DNA of 25,286 nucleotides. It comes from an uncultured Coriobacteriaceae bacterium. GTDB lineage: Bacteria; Actinomycetota; Coriobacteriia; Coriobacteriales; Eggerthellaceae. The DNA is taken from the NCBI GenBank assembly GCA_902796815.1, contig CADBQL010000019.1, forward strand, positions 1 through 25,286, written 5' to 3'. The translations under genes were made by a program, and so were the position numbers. Shown here piece by piece: positions 1 to 7,736 of this stretch (position 1 is the first letter of the stretch; every line of letters begins with the position of its first letter). The notes beneath the pieces were generated by a model, which made no database searches, had not been told where the DNA came from, and saw nothing but the letters and a program-made list of their open reading frames with translations.

Positions 1-17
1 ATCGGCGCTTTTCAGCG

Positions 18-46
18 ATGAGTCTCGCCCCTGGGGCGCGACTCAT
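18..46. repeat. 29-bp dispersed palindrome, copy 1
   Basis: Two 14-nt arms (ATGAGTCTCGCCCC and GGGGCGCGACTCAT) surround a single T and match with one mismatch. The same 29-bp design recurs at 989-1017, 3857-3885 and 9305-9333, always between genes. It lies just downstream of the minus-strand gene that ends at 99, so it could act as a transcription terminator or REP-like element; the role is inferred. Confidence 0.8.
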
Positions 47-52
47 CCGAAA

Positions 53-81
53 ATGAGATTAGCCCCGCAGCCGCGACTCGT
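53..81. repeat. Decayed copy of the 29-bp palindrome
   Basis: Same length and same ends (ATGAG...GACTCGT) as copy 1, six bases further on. About 21 of 29 positions match copy 1 by eye, but the arms no longer pair well. It is read as a degenerated tandem copy. Confidence 0.45.
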
Positions 82-98
82 ATCGCAACTTACTCGAT

Positions 99-944
99 CT
101 ACGATTTGCGAAAGTTGATGATGGCGCGGATGAGGCAAAACGCAGATACGGCGCCTGCGACGATCATGAGGCTGCCATCGCCGCCGCGCTGGTACAGCTG
201 AATGACAAGCGAAGCGAAAATGATGGAGCCTGCAACCCATAGCAATGCGTTCATCTGGTTCAAGCGCTTTTCCCTCAGACGAGCCGTTGCGTTTCCGCTG
301 GCTGCGCGTTCTGCTTCCTCGGCAAGCCTCCGATCGCGTTCCTCCCAATACGCCTGGCCTTTTTCGTCGCGTCGACTTTGGTGTTCGATGACGAAGGCGC
401 GGTAGCAGCAAAGAAGCGCCTCCGCAGTGTCTGCGAGCGTGTTGCCTGGTTGTTTGATGTCGTAATATGCGCACATATCGAAAAGCGATGTCGTCGGCGC
501 AGGCTCGCCTGGGTAGTCTTGGGCGCAGTGGGCTTCGCGAAACTCGTCGCTCATGTCAAAGCTGCGATGTGCGGGCAGCGATATCCAACTTGCCTCGATG
601 AGCGTCTGGGCGAAAGCGGTGTGCTCGCATACCACGATAGACGCCTTGTCTACGATTTCGATGATTTCATCTTCGAATTGATAGAGCTCAGGTTCGTCGC
701 AGACATCGTCAGGCGCAATTCCTCCCGATGCATCGGAAGGAGCCCATTGCTCGACATTTTGGGGGTTTACCCGTTTGCGGAAGAGCTCGCGTCCACCAAA
801 ATCGCTAATGAAAAGCTCGACGATTTCGTCTCCCGCTAACGAAAAACCAGTTGTGTGCATTGTGATCACGCAGCCGTTTTCTAGCGGAAGCGCCGCTAAC
901 TCGAGCAAACGCTCGTCTCCCTGCTCGCGATATTCGTAGAGCAT
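99..944 (-). CDS. Membrane protein with a degenerate DnaQ-like exonuclease domain
   Basis: About 281 aa. The start at 944 is chosen because GGAGAGG precedes it; longer in-frame starts read into the palindrome at 989-1017. Residues about 20-190 follow the layout of a DEDD (DnaQ-type) 3'-5' exonuclease: a VITMHTTGF strand where active enzymes have D-x-E-T-T-G, a later VVCEHTAFAQ where HNxxFD is expected, and NTLADTAEA where HxALxDA is expected. Three of the usual catalytic acids and the Exo III histidine appear lost; only the final Asp remains. A charged, probably coiled-coil segment follows (EERDRRLAEEAERAA), then two C-terminal membrane helices. The domain is therefore probably non-catalytic and tethered to the membrane, perhaps binding nucleic acid or a partner. 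The gene is flanked by palindromic repeats. The coding call is firm; the fold call is motif-based. Confidence 0.7.
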   Translation of the reverse strand: MLYEYREQGDERLLELAALPLENGCVITMHTTGFSLAGDEIVELFISDFGGRELFRKRVNPQNVEQWAPSDASGGIAPDDVCDEPELYQFEDEIIEIVDKASIVVCEHTAFAQTLIEASWISLPAHRSFDMSDEFREAHCAQDYPGEPAPTTSLFDMCAYYDIKQPGNTLADTAEALLCCYRAFVIEHQSRRDEKGQAYWEERDRRLAEEAERAASGNATARLREKRLNQMNALLWVAGSIIFASLVIQLYQRGGDGSLMIVAGAVSAFCLIRAIINFRKS

Positions 945-964
945 TGCGCCCCTCTCCATCTCGA

Positions 965-988
965 ATGAGTTCTGCCCTCGGGATAAGA
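965..988. repeat. Partial copy of the 29-bp palindrome
   Basis: ATGAGTTCTGCCC reproduces a left arm, followed by a corrupted right arm that runs straight into the perfect copy at 989-1017. This gives a second tandem pair, mirroring 18-81 on the other side of the same gene. Confidence 0.4.
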
Positions 989-1017
989 ATGAGTTTTGCC
1001 CCTGGGGCAAAACTCAT
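989..1017. repeat. 29-bp dispersed palindrome, perfect copy
   Basis: Arms ATGAGTTTTGCCCC and GGGGCAAAACTCAT are exact reverse complements around a single T. Compared with the copy at 9305-9333, the arms differ at several stem positions but keep pairing, so the structure rather than the exact sequence looks conserved. It lies between the divergent minus-strand gene and tRNA-Arg. Confidence 0.85.
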
Positions 1018-1045
1018 TTTACTACGGCAGATGGCGGTAAAGTGC

Positions 1046-1051
1046 TATCAT
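1046..1051 (+). promoter_or_regulatory. Probable -10 element for tRNA-Arg
   Basis: TATCAT lies 13 nt upstream of the mature tRNA 5' end. No convincing -35 hexamer is visible at 16-18 nt spacing, so only the -10 is called. Confidence 0.35.
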
Positions 1052-1064
1052 AGAGAAGTTACGC

Positions 1065-1141
1065 GCCCCCATAGCTCAGTTGTATAGAGCAGCTGCCTTC
1101 TAAGCAGCGGGTCGTAGGTTAGAGTCCTACTGGGGGCGCCA
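1065..1141 (+). tRNA. tRNA-Arg (anticodon UCU)
   Basis: A full cloverleaf can be folded by hand. The acceptor is GCCCCCA with TGGGGGC, discriminator G and an encoded CCA. The D arm is GCTC/GAGC. The anticodon stem is GCTGC/GCAGC with loop CTTCTAA, giving anticodon TCT, which reads AGA/AGG arginine codons. The T arm is GTAGG/CCTAC. The 3' CCA is genome-encoded. A hairpin terminator follows at 1153. Confidence 0.95.
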
Positions 1142-1152
1142 GCCGACGATTG

Positions 1153-1183
1153 ACGAACCACCATTGCGGCGGTTCGTTTTGTT
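1153..1183 (+). terminator. Intrinsic terminator after tRNA-Arg
   Basis: ACGAACCACC pairs with GGCGGTTCGT (one mismatch) around a short loop, followed by TTTTGTT. It ends the tRNA transcript before the argF leader. Confidence 0.75.
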
Positions 1184-1260
1184 ATTGAGCTGGAAACAAG
1201 ACCAAATGCGCCTGTGCAAAAATGGGTTCAGGTGTTGCGGACGACGAAACGGAGGATGTT

Positions 1261-2268
1261 ATGGGAAGCCTGAAAGGCCGCGATTTTTTGAAGCTGCTCG
1301 ATTTCTCGAGCGATGAGATCCGCCATCTGCTAGATCTGTCTCACCAGCTCAAGGCTATGAAACACAACGGAGTGCCCCATAAGTTCCTTGAGGGGAAAAA
1401 CATCGTGCTCCTGTTCGAAAAAACCTCGACGCGCACGCGCTGCTCGTTTGAGGTGGCAGGCTACGATTTGGGCATGGGCGTGACGTTTTTGGATCCGGGC
1501 AGCTCGCAGGTCTCCAAGAAAGAATCCATCGCCGACACGGCGCGTGTGCTTTCGCGTTTCTACGACGGTATCGAGTATCGCGGGTTTGGGCAAGATATTG
1601 TCGAGGAGCTGGCGCATTATGCCGATTGTCCGGTCTGGAATGGCCTTACCAACGAATGGCATCCGACGCAGATGATCGCTGACATCATGACGATGCAGGA
1701 AGCCTTCGGGCAAGATTTGAGTGGCCGTACGCTCGTGTTCATGGGCGATGCGCGCAATAACGTGGCCAATTCGCTCATGGTTGTATGCGCCAAGCTCGGC
1801 GTTAACTTTGTTGCGTGTGGTCCGGCGGAAAATCAGCCTGAGGGTTGGCTTGTGGAAACATGCACCGCCATCGCTGAGCAAAACGGCTCGACAGTGCTGG
1901 TGACAGACGATGTCGAGAAAGGGTGCGCTGGTGCCGACGCCATCTATACCGACGTTTGGGTCTCGATGGGCGAGCCTGATGAGGTTTGGGAACAGCGCAT
2001 CAAATCGCTTTCGCCGTATCAGGTGAATACCCATGTAATGCAGCTCGCATCGCCCGATGCCATTTTCCTGCACTGCCTGCCTTCGTTCCATGATACGAAG
2101 ACTACGATAGGCGCAAAGATCGCAGAGCGCTTCGGGCTGCCCGAAATGGAAGTGACCGATGAGGTGTTTGAATCGGCCCAATCGCGCGTGTTCGACGAAG
2201 CTGAGAATCGCATGCATGCAATCAAGGCGATTATGTATGCGACGCTTTTGGACGAACCGTTGAACTAA
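1261..2268 (+). CDS. argF: Ornithine carbamoyltransferase
   Basis: 335 aa, full length for the family. It transfers a carbamoyl group between carbamoyl phosphate and ornithine/citrulline in the cytoplasm. Visible signatures: the carbamoyl-phosphate loop STRTR (residues 56-60), HPTQ (134-137), the ornithine loop DVWVSMG (231-237) and HCLP with the catalytic Cys (271-274). The sequence resembles E. coli ArgI/ArgF almost throughout. The start at 1261 is chosen for GGAGG five bases upstream; the in-frame ATG at 1222 has no such site. No other arginine gene lies in the window, so it could equally be the catabolic arcB of the arginine deiminase pathway, which many Eggerthellaceae use. It is probably co-transcribed with the peptidase gene 38 bp downstream. 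Confidence 0.95.
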   Translation: MGSLKGRDFLKLLDFSSDEIRHLLDLSHQLKAMKHNGVPHKFLEGKNIVLLFEKTSTRTRCSFEVAGYDLGMGVTFLDPGSSQVSKKESIADTARVLSRFYDGIEYRGFGQDIVEELAHYADCPVWNGLTNEWHPTQMIADIMTMQEAFGQDLSGRTLVFMGDARNNVANSLMVVCAKLGVNFVACGPAENQPEGWLVETCTAIAEQNGSTVLVTDDVEKGCAGADAIYTDVWVSMGEPDEVWEQRIKSLSPYQVNTHVMQLASPDAIFLHCLPSFHDTKTTIGAKIAERFGLPEMEVTDEVFESAQSRVFDEAENRMHAIKAIMYATLLDEPLN

Positions 2269-2306
2269 AATAGCTCCTGACTGTTTTTGCCTGGAGGAGG
2301 AAGCGC

Positions 2307-3791
2307 ATGTCCCCAAACGATGAGTATTGGAATCATCAGCAACCGATTGCTCAGCCCCAGATGCAGCAAGGACCAACACAGCAGCCGCTGCCGCAGGATG
2401 AGTTATCCGGGCAGGTGGGCGCTTCTTCGCGGGTTCGCATGTCTAATCAGGCGCAATCGGGCCTGTCGGCACAGCCTATTGAAGAGGATCGGGAGCAATC
2501 GGGGGCGGCAAAGCCACAGCCGCAGGTTGTGCAGTCGGTCCAGGCACAGCGGCCAGTTGAATTTAGACCCCAGTATACTAATCAATTCGAGATGGGGGGC
2601 TCCGCCCAATTGTTTGAGCCCAATCAAGCCCAGCAGCAATCGCAAGTAGCGCACCTGATGCAGGCTTCGCAATTTGAGCCGGAACAGCAGCAGGCGCAAG
2701 CGCAGCCGGCTGCGCAATTCGTCGGCGATTGGAACGCCCCCGCACAAGCGCAGTCTCAACCAGCTGCGCAATTCGCAGGCGAATGGCATGCCCCCGCGGC
2801 GCCGCAGGCGCAAGCTGCAGGATATGCCACGCAAACATCGCAGCAAGCCACGGCTGCGGCGCAGAAAAAAAGCCGCGGTTGGATTGTCGCTATCGTCATC
2901 ACTTTGAGCGTGCTTGCATTCCTGTGCTTTTCGGTCTATTCGTGTACGAACACACTATCGGGCTTGTCTACGATCAACACGTCGGGCGATTATGGGTTGG
3001 ACGGCGTTGATGGCGATGTGGTTGCTGTCATCGATCTCGACGGTACCATCCAGTACGATGGCACGGCCTGCAGTCCCGAGGGACTCAAGGAGTTGCTCGA
3101 CCGCGCCCAGGAAAACAATCATGTCAAGGCTCTCGTGCTGCGCGTGAATTCTGGCGGCGGCACGGCGACTGCCGGCGAGGAGATGGCCGAGTATCTGAGG
3201 CAATTCGACAAGCCCGTCGTCGTTTCAAGCGCGTCTATCAATGCATCGGCTGCCTACGAGATTTCATCACAAGCCGATTATATTTATGTTGCCAAATCGA
3301 CCGAGATTGGAGCCATCGGCACAGTCATGCAGGTGACCGATTTGTCGGGTTTGTTCGAGAAGCTCGGCATCAAGATGGAAACCATTGCATCAGCGGAAAG
3401 CAAGGACTCGTCTTATGGCTACCGCTCGCTGACGGAAGAGGAGCGCGCATACTACCAGGATATGATTACGCAGATCAACGACATGTTCATCGAAAACGTG
3501 GCGACAGGGCGCAAGATGAAGGAAGCGGATGTGCGCAAGCTTGCGACAGGACTCGTTTTCACGGGTGCTACAGCCGTCGAAAACGGTCTTGCCGATGGGA
3601 TAGGGACGCGTGAGGATGCGGTGAAGAAGGCCGCTGAGCTTGCGGGAATTACGGAATACACGACCGCGAATCTCACGTTGACGTCATACGATTTGGGAAA
3701 CCTCGCCTACCTGCTCGGCGAAGATCGCTCGTCAGCTTCGGATCTGCTGAAGCTGCTCGAGCAGGCTGATGAGGCGAAGCTGCGCCAGTAA
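2307..3791 (+). CDS. sppA: Membrane-anchored S49 (SppA-like) signal peptide peptidase
   Basis: 494 aa. Residues 1-190 are a Gln/Ala/Pro-rich low-complexity region with two near-identical 16-residue repeats (about 131-146 and 149-164, each QPAAQF-x-G-x-W-x-APA). A membrane helix follows (about 191-212), then an S49 domain (about 237-445). The B. subtilis SppA Ser/Lys dyad maps to Ser314 (INASAAYEIS) and Lys366 (AESKD), both present; VNSGGG at about 280 is the usual oxyanion segment. It probably degrades remnant signal peptides or membrane-inserted peptides, with the catalytic domain outside the membrane and the Q-rich tail in the cytoplasm (topology inferred). GGAGGAGG precedes the ATG. The long Q-rich extension is not usual for SppA. 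The gene follows argF after 38 bp. Confidence 0.88.
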   Translation: MSPNDEYWNHQQPIAQPQMQQGPTQQPLPQDELSGQVGASSRVRMSNQAQSGLSAQPIEEDREQSGAAKPQPQVVQSVQAQRPVEFRPQYTNQFEMGGSAQLFEPNQAQQQSQVAHLMQASQFEPEQQQAQAQPAAQFVGDWNAPAQAQSQPAAQFAGEWHAPAAPQAQAAGYATQTSQQATAAAQKKSRGWIVAIVITLSVLAFLCFSVYSCTNTLSGLSTINTSGDYGLDGVDGDVVAVIDLDGTIQYDGTACSPEGLKELLDRAQENNHVKALVLRVNSGGGTATAGEEMAEYLRQFDKPVVVSSASINASAAYEISSQADYIYVAKSTEIGAIGTVMQVTDLSGLFEKLGIKMETIASAESKDSSYGYRSLTEEERAYYQDMITQINDMFIENVATGRKMKEADVRKLATGLVFTGATAVENGLADGIGTREDAVKKAAELAGITEYTTANLTLTSYDLGNLAYLLGEDRSSASDLLKLLEQADEAKLRQ

Positions 3792-3856
3792 GCTACGAGA
3801 GGGCGAATGAGCCAAGTCCTGTAGCTCGGCACATCGATTACGAGCCCGCCCGACTA

Positions 3857-3885
3857 ATGAGTTATGCTCCCGAGGCGTGACTCAT
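3857..3885. repeat. 29-bp dispersed palindrome, diverged copy
   Basis: ATGAGTTATGCTCC...GGCGTGACTCAT with the same 29-bp length and ends; the arms carry a few mismatches. It sits between the peptidase gene and metG, 31 bp before the metG start. Confidence 0.7.
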
Positions 3886-3916
3886 CGCACAGAACCAACA
3901 AGAGGGGATAAGAAGC

Positions 3917-5935
3917 ATGACGAAAAAGACCACAGCATTCGAGCGTCAGAAATGGCCGGCGCGCGCCGTCGTTACGGCGGGCATGCCGTATGGCAACAAG
4001 CCGCTGCACTTTGGGCACATTGCCGGCGTATTTGTTCCCGCTGATTGCTATGCCCGCTTTCTGCGCGATCGCATCGGCGAAGAGAATGTTCGCTTTATCA
4101 GCGGAACCGACTGCTTCGGATCTCCGATTGACGAAGGGTATCGCAAGCTCGTAGAAGCAGGGCAGTTCGACGGAACTATTTCGGAGTATGTGCAGCGAAA
4201 CCATGATGCGCAAAAGGCCACGCTCGATGCCTACGACATCTCGCTTAGCATCTACGAGGGTTCTGGCATCGGACGCGCTGGTGAACGCCAACAAGAGGTT
4301 TCCGAAAATCTCATCCGGCGCTTACACGAGAACGGTTGGCTGCATAAGCGCTCGACGCTGCAGTTTTTCGACGCTGAAGCCGGTATCTACCTCAATGGCC
4401 GTCAGGTGACTGGTCGTTGTCCTGTTCAGGGCTGCAAGTCCGATCAGGGTTATGCCGATGAGTGCTCGCTTGGCCACAGCTATGCCCCCGAGGACCTCAT
4501 CGCTCCCAAATCGACGGTAACAGGCACTGTGCCCGAGATGCGTCCAGTGGACAATTGGTATTTCGATCTTCCAGCGTTTAGGGATTTCCTCATCGAACAC
4601 GTTAAGAGTTTGGAGGCGGATCCCAATATTCGTTCCATCGTGCCACAGACGTGCGCCGAGTTTTTGGGCGCGCCCATCATATATGTCAAGAATGACGAAC
4701 GCGAGCTGTTCGAAGGCGTTTCGGCGCAGTTACCAGCGCATGTGGTGCGCGAGCCTGAGGCAGGCAAGGCGTCTTTCGAGGTCGAGTTCGAATCCATCGA
4801 TGCGCGCGACGATGCGCGTGACGTGTTGCGCCGAGCCGGCCTGCGTTTTCGCACCGGGAAAGCGCTTGTGCCGTTCCGTATCACCGGCAATATCGAATGG
4901 GGCGTAAAAGCGCCGGTTATCGATGGGGTTGAAGGCTTGACCGTGTGGTGCTGGCCCGAAAGCCTTTGGGCACCGATTTCGTTTACGATGGCGGCTAACG
5001 ACGGGCTTGGCTTGAGCGAAGACAGCTGGCGCGATTTCTGGTGTGATGAAGATGCCGAGGTTTACCAGTTCATCGGCCAAGATAATCTGTATTTCTATGG
5101 GGTCGTACAGCCGGCGCTTTGGGAAGCGCTGCGTCCAGGTGAGATTTTCTCGCACGATGCTACCGACCGTCCGTTGCGGCAGACGCGGCTCATCGCGAAC
5201 TACCACGTATTGCTCGGTAACAAGAAGGCCTCCTCTTCGGGGGCTGTCAAGCCTCCTACGGCTGATGAGCTGCTTGAGCATTACACGGCCGCGCAGTTAC
5301 GTGCGCATTTCCTTGCGCTTGGGCTCGATCAGAAGTCCGTCGGCTTCAAACCTAAGGCGTTTGATCCCGACGAGAGCGTGCGAAACGACACGCGCGTGGC
5401 CGATCCTGCGCTCAAGGAATCGAAGCTGCTGTCTAATGTGTTCAACCGTTTGGCGCGCAGTGTGCTCTATGAGGCAAAACGTAATTTCGATTGCAAGATT
5501 CCTATGTGCGCTCCCACGCCTGCGGTTGTTGAGCGGGCTTTGCGCACATTGGGGGATTACGATCGGATCATGAAGAAAGCGGAGCTGCATTCCATCATGT
5601 CACTTATGGACGAGTTCATTAGATTCGCGAATAAGACCTGGGCTGATGGTATTTCGGCAGCTGAAGAATCCGAGGATGCGAACGCCCGCCGCCAGGTGCT
5701 CGCCGATGCAGCGTATCTGCTGTGGATCTGTACGTTGCTCATGCATCCAGTTGTTCCAGCAGGTTGCGAAGATATCTGCGAAAAGCTCGACTTTGACCCG
5801 AAGACGTTTTTCAGCTGGGAGCACGAGTTCGCGTCGCTTGCAGAGCTGGCCATCGAGCCTGATGAGCCTGCCGTTTTGCCAGATGGCAGGCAGCATGTCG
5901 TGCAGGAACTTCCCCCTCGTTACGATTTCTTCTAA
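3917..5935 (+). CDS. metG: Methionyl-tRNA synthetase, divergent form
   Basis: 672 aa. It charges tRNA-Met with methionine in the cytoplasm. The Rossmann signature is AGMPYGNKPLHFGH with HFGH at residues 31-34 (HIGH motif). A zinc-knuckle insert has C168, C173, C183 and H187. The class I C-terminal half includes GNIEWGVKAP and a WCWPESLWAP segment. The second signature, normally KMSKS, appears as KKASSS (436-441), followed by PPTADELLEHYTAAQLRAHF. This variant fits a divergent MetRS branch seen in anaerobic Gram-positives (from memory). The anticodon-binding helical domain covers about 490-672; no C-terminal tRNA-binding (Trbp111-like) extension is present. GAGGGG lies nine bases before the start. 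It is transcribed alone and closed by the hairpin at 5964. Confidence 0.9.
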   Translation: MTKKTTAFERQKWPARAVVTAGMPYGNKPLHFGHIAGVFVPADCYARFLRDRIGEENVRFISGTDCFGSPIDEGYRKLVEAGQFDGTISEYVQRNHDAQKATLDAYDISLSIYEGSGIGRAGERQQEVSENLIRRLHENGWLHKRSTLQFFDAEAGIYLNGRQVTGRCPVQGCKSDQGYADECSLGHSYAPEDLIAPKSTVTGTVPEMRPVDNWYFDLPAFRDFLIEHVKSLEADPNIRSIVPQTCAEFLGAPIIYVKNDERELFEGVSAQLPAHVVREPEAGKASFEVEFESIDARDDARDVLRRAGLRFRTGKALVPFRITGNIEWGVKAPVIDGVEGLTVWCWPESLWAPISFTMAANDGLGLSEDSWRDFWCDEDAEVYQFIGQDNLYFYGVVQPALWEALRPGEIFSHDATDRPLRQTRLIANYHVLLGNKKASSSGAVKPPTADELLEHYTAAQLRAHFLALGLDQKSVGFKPKAFDPDESVRNDTRVADPALKESKLLSNVFNRLARSVLYEAKRNFDCKIPMCAPTPAVVERALRTLGDYDRIMKKAELHSIMSLMDEFIRFANKTWADGISAAEESEDANARRQVLADAAYLLWICTLLMHPVVPAGCEDICEKLDFDPKTFFSWEHEFASLAELAIEPDEPAVLPDGRQHVVQELPPRYDFF

Positions 5936-5963
5936 CGCGTAAAAGGGTTGAGGTCAAAAGGAC

Positions 5964-6000
5964 GATGCCCGCGTGCATGTAGCATGCGGGCATCGGTTTC
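5964..6000 (+). terminator. Hairpin terminator after metG
   Basis: GATGCCCGC pairs perfectly with GCGGGCATC, extended inward by TGC/GCA across a G-T pair, with a 5-nt loop. Only a weak T-rich tail (GGTTTCC) follows directly, with TTTTTT at about 6009, so termination efficiency is uncertain. Confidence 0.6.
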
Positions 6001-6161
6001 CTGTGTAATTTTTTGAACTATGTGCGCACTCTCGTCAAAACGTTATGGATGTTTCTCCTCTGGAAAATGACGCATTCAACATAAGAGGAGGTGAAAGGGC
6101 ATTTTTTTTTGCAAAAAGCAAACGGCGCACGTGTGCAACTTTTTTGTTCGAGCAAAATCGG

Positions 6162-6170
6162 TGGTAATCT
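6162..6170 (+). promoter_or_regulatory. Probable extended -10 of the first NlpC/P60 gene
   Basis: TGGTAATCT, readable as an extended -10 (TG-n-TAATCT), lies 38 nt before the start codon. The identical nonamer occurs 36 nt before the start of the paralogous gene (7692-7700). Upstream are a near-palindrome GCGCACGTGTGC (6124-6135) and flanking CAAAAAG/CTTTTTTG arms that could form an operator or hairpin. No clear -35 is seen. Confidence 0.4.
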
Positions 6171-6208
6171 TTGAGGGCACCCAAAGCAGGAATTGGAGGG
6201 ATAATTCA

Positions 6209-7426
6209 ATGAATTACTCACTCGGAAGAAGCCGCAGCGGGCAGTTCGTAGCTCTAATCGTAGCAACAATCGTAGCAAGCGCGATTCTGTTTATCGCAAC
6301 TCCGGCATATGCAGTCACTGCGGCGGAAAAAGAAGCAGAAGCCCAAGAAGCTCTGAATCAGCTGTACGCTCTGCAGGACACACTCGAACAAAAATCAGCT
6401 GAGTACTACCAATCTTTGGCCGAATACCAGGATGCCGTGACATTGCGCGATGCTGCGCAAGAGCGCATCGATGCGATTTCCGGCGAAATCACAGAGATTC
6501 AGGGCAGGTTGGGATCGCGTGCGCGTGAAATGTATCGCAACGGTGCCACGTCGTTTATCGACTTGCTGTTTGGTGCCACGTCGTTTGACGAGTTCACTCA
6601 GAATTGGGATATCCTGAATCGCCTGAATAGCAACGATGCCGAGCTTTCGACTAAGGCCAAGGCATTGCGCAACGAAACTAAGCGCAAGAAGACCGAGCTC
6701 ACGAAGCAGGCTGGCATTGCTGAGAAGAAATCGGCAAATGCACAGCGTGCCTTCAAAGAGTCGCAGGAGCTCGTTGCGCAGATGCAAGAGACCTACAATG
6801 GTCTTAGCGCAGAAGCGCGCAGGCTGTACGAAGAAGAGCAAGCCGCTGCCGCTGCGGCTGCCGCTGCAGCCGCCGCTGCCGCTGCTCAAGCGCAAGCCGA
6901 GGCTGAAGCCGCCGCTGCTGCCGAATACGACGGGGATGACGGATCCGGCGCTTATGAGGATGAGGAAACGGGCGAGACGTACTATTATTCCGATGGCGAC
7001 AACAACTATGTTGCCACGGAAGGTGCAGTCGAAAACGATGACGGCACGGTAACCGACATCAACACGGGTGAAACGTATGATTCGCCTACGGAATACACGG
7101 CATCGACCGGAAATGAAATCGTTGATCGCGCGGCATCTATGCTTGGTAGTGCCTACCAATACGGTGGCACGGGCGCTGACGGTACGTTCGACTGCTCGGG
7201 TCTTGTTGGCTATGCTCTGACCGGCACGACCGAGCGTATCGGTAACACCACCTCGTTCATGAGCGACTATAATCAGGTGAGCGATCCTCAGCCAGGTGAC
7301 ATTGCAGTGAACGCAGGCCATACCGGCATCTACATCGGCAACGGCCAGATGATTCACGCAGGCGATGAGTCTACGGGCGTCATTGTGGGCGACGTGCAAG
7401 ACGGTATGATTTACGTTCGTCCATAG
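6209..7426 (+). CDS. Secreted NlpC/P60 peptidoglycan hydrolase with coiled-coil domain (paralogue 1)
   Basis: 405 aa. The start at 6209 is chosen for TTGGAGGG upstream; it gives a signal peptide (hydrophobic about 12-31) ending AYA at residue 35. Residues about 36-208 form a long coiled coil like the N-terminal regulatory domain of PcsB/CwlO-type hydrolases. A tract of 15 alanines lies at about 212-226, then a Tyr/Asp-rich linker. The C-terminal NlpC/P60 domain (about 305-405) has catalytic Cys329 in DCSG, His371 in GHTG and His383 in QMIHAG, the usual triad spacing. Expected function: cleavage of cell-wall stem peptides, with the coiled coil as a control or partner-binding arm. The next gene is a paralogue with the same layout. 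A strong terminator follows, so the two are separate transcripts. Confidence 0.92.
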   Translation: MNYSLGRSRSGQFVALIVATIVASAILFIATPAYAVTAAEKEAEAQEALNQLYALQDTLEQKSAEYYQSLAEYQDAVTLRDAAQERIDAISGEITEIQGRLGSRAREMYRNGATSFIDLLFGATSFDEFTQNWDILNRLNSNDAELSTKAKALRNETKRKKTELTKQAGIAEKKSANAQRAFKESQELVAQMQETYNGLSAEARRLYEEEQAAAAAAAAAAAAAAAQAQAEAEAAAAAEYDGDDGSGAYEDEETGETYYYSDGDNNYVATEGAVENDDGTVTDINTGETYDSPTEYTASTGNEIVDRAASMLGSAYQYGGTGADGTFDCSGLVGYALTGTTERIGNTTSFMSDYNQVSDPQPGDIAVNAGHTGIYIGNGQMIHAGDESTGVIVGDVQDGMIYVRP

Positions 7427-7466
7427 GTGTGCTTTTCAAGTACCGTACACAATGTTGTTCTAGTCG

Positions 7467-7501
7467 AGCGGCTGCAGCGAAGTGTTGCAGCCGCTTTTTT
7501 G
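7467..7501 (+). terminator. Strong intrinsic terminator after NlpC/P60 paralogue 1
   Basis: AGCGGCTGCA pairs perfectly with TGCAGCCGCT (10 bp) around a 9-nt loop, followed directly by TTTTT and G. Confidence 0.92.
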
Positions 7502-7691
7502 TATTGTTCATGCAGGTTTGGGCACATATGCTTTTCGCCCGCCTTGTCACATGGGTAGTAGCAATAGCGCTCATATACACAATATGCTGTATATAGTCGT
7601 ACATACTATGTAGTTTCAGAGGTCAAAATATGGCTCTGACGTTGGGTTTTGATAACTCTTCAAAAGAAGTCAGTAATTGAAAACCCATATA

Positions 7692-7700
7692 TGGTAATCT
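7692..7700 (+). promoter_or_regulatory. Probable extended -10 of the second NlpC/P60 gene
   Basis: TGGTAATCT is identical to the element before the first paralogue and lies at nearly the same distance from the start codon (36 versus 38 nt). Matching sequence and position suggest a shared promoter type and co-regulation. Confidence 0.4.
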
Positions 7701-7736
7701 GGGTACCATGCGAAACGCTATGCAAACGGAGGTCAT

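Larger units (their letters stand above)
7427..7736 (+). other. Intergenic region between the two NlpC/P60 genes
   Basis: This 310-bp gap holds a strong terminator (7467-7501), then an AT-rich stretch and the promoter region of the second hydrolase. GGGTTTT (about 7644-7650) and AAAACCC (about 7679-7685) are inverted around the promoter region and may be an operator. No convincing small ORF is seen. Confidence 0.6.

Noticed and set aside
6100..6208. c-di-AMP (ydaO-type) riboswitch before the NlpC/P60 gene
   Set aside because: This class often precedes wall hydrolases in Actinobacteria, but its conserved GGGG-rich cores and closing stem are not visible and the leader is too short.
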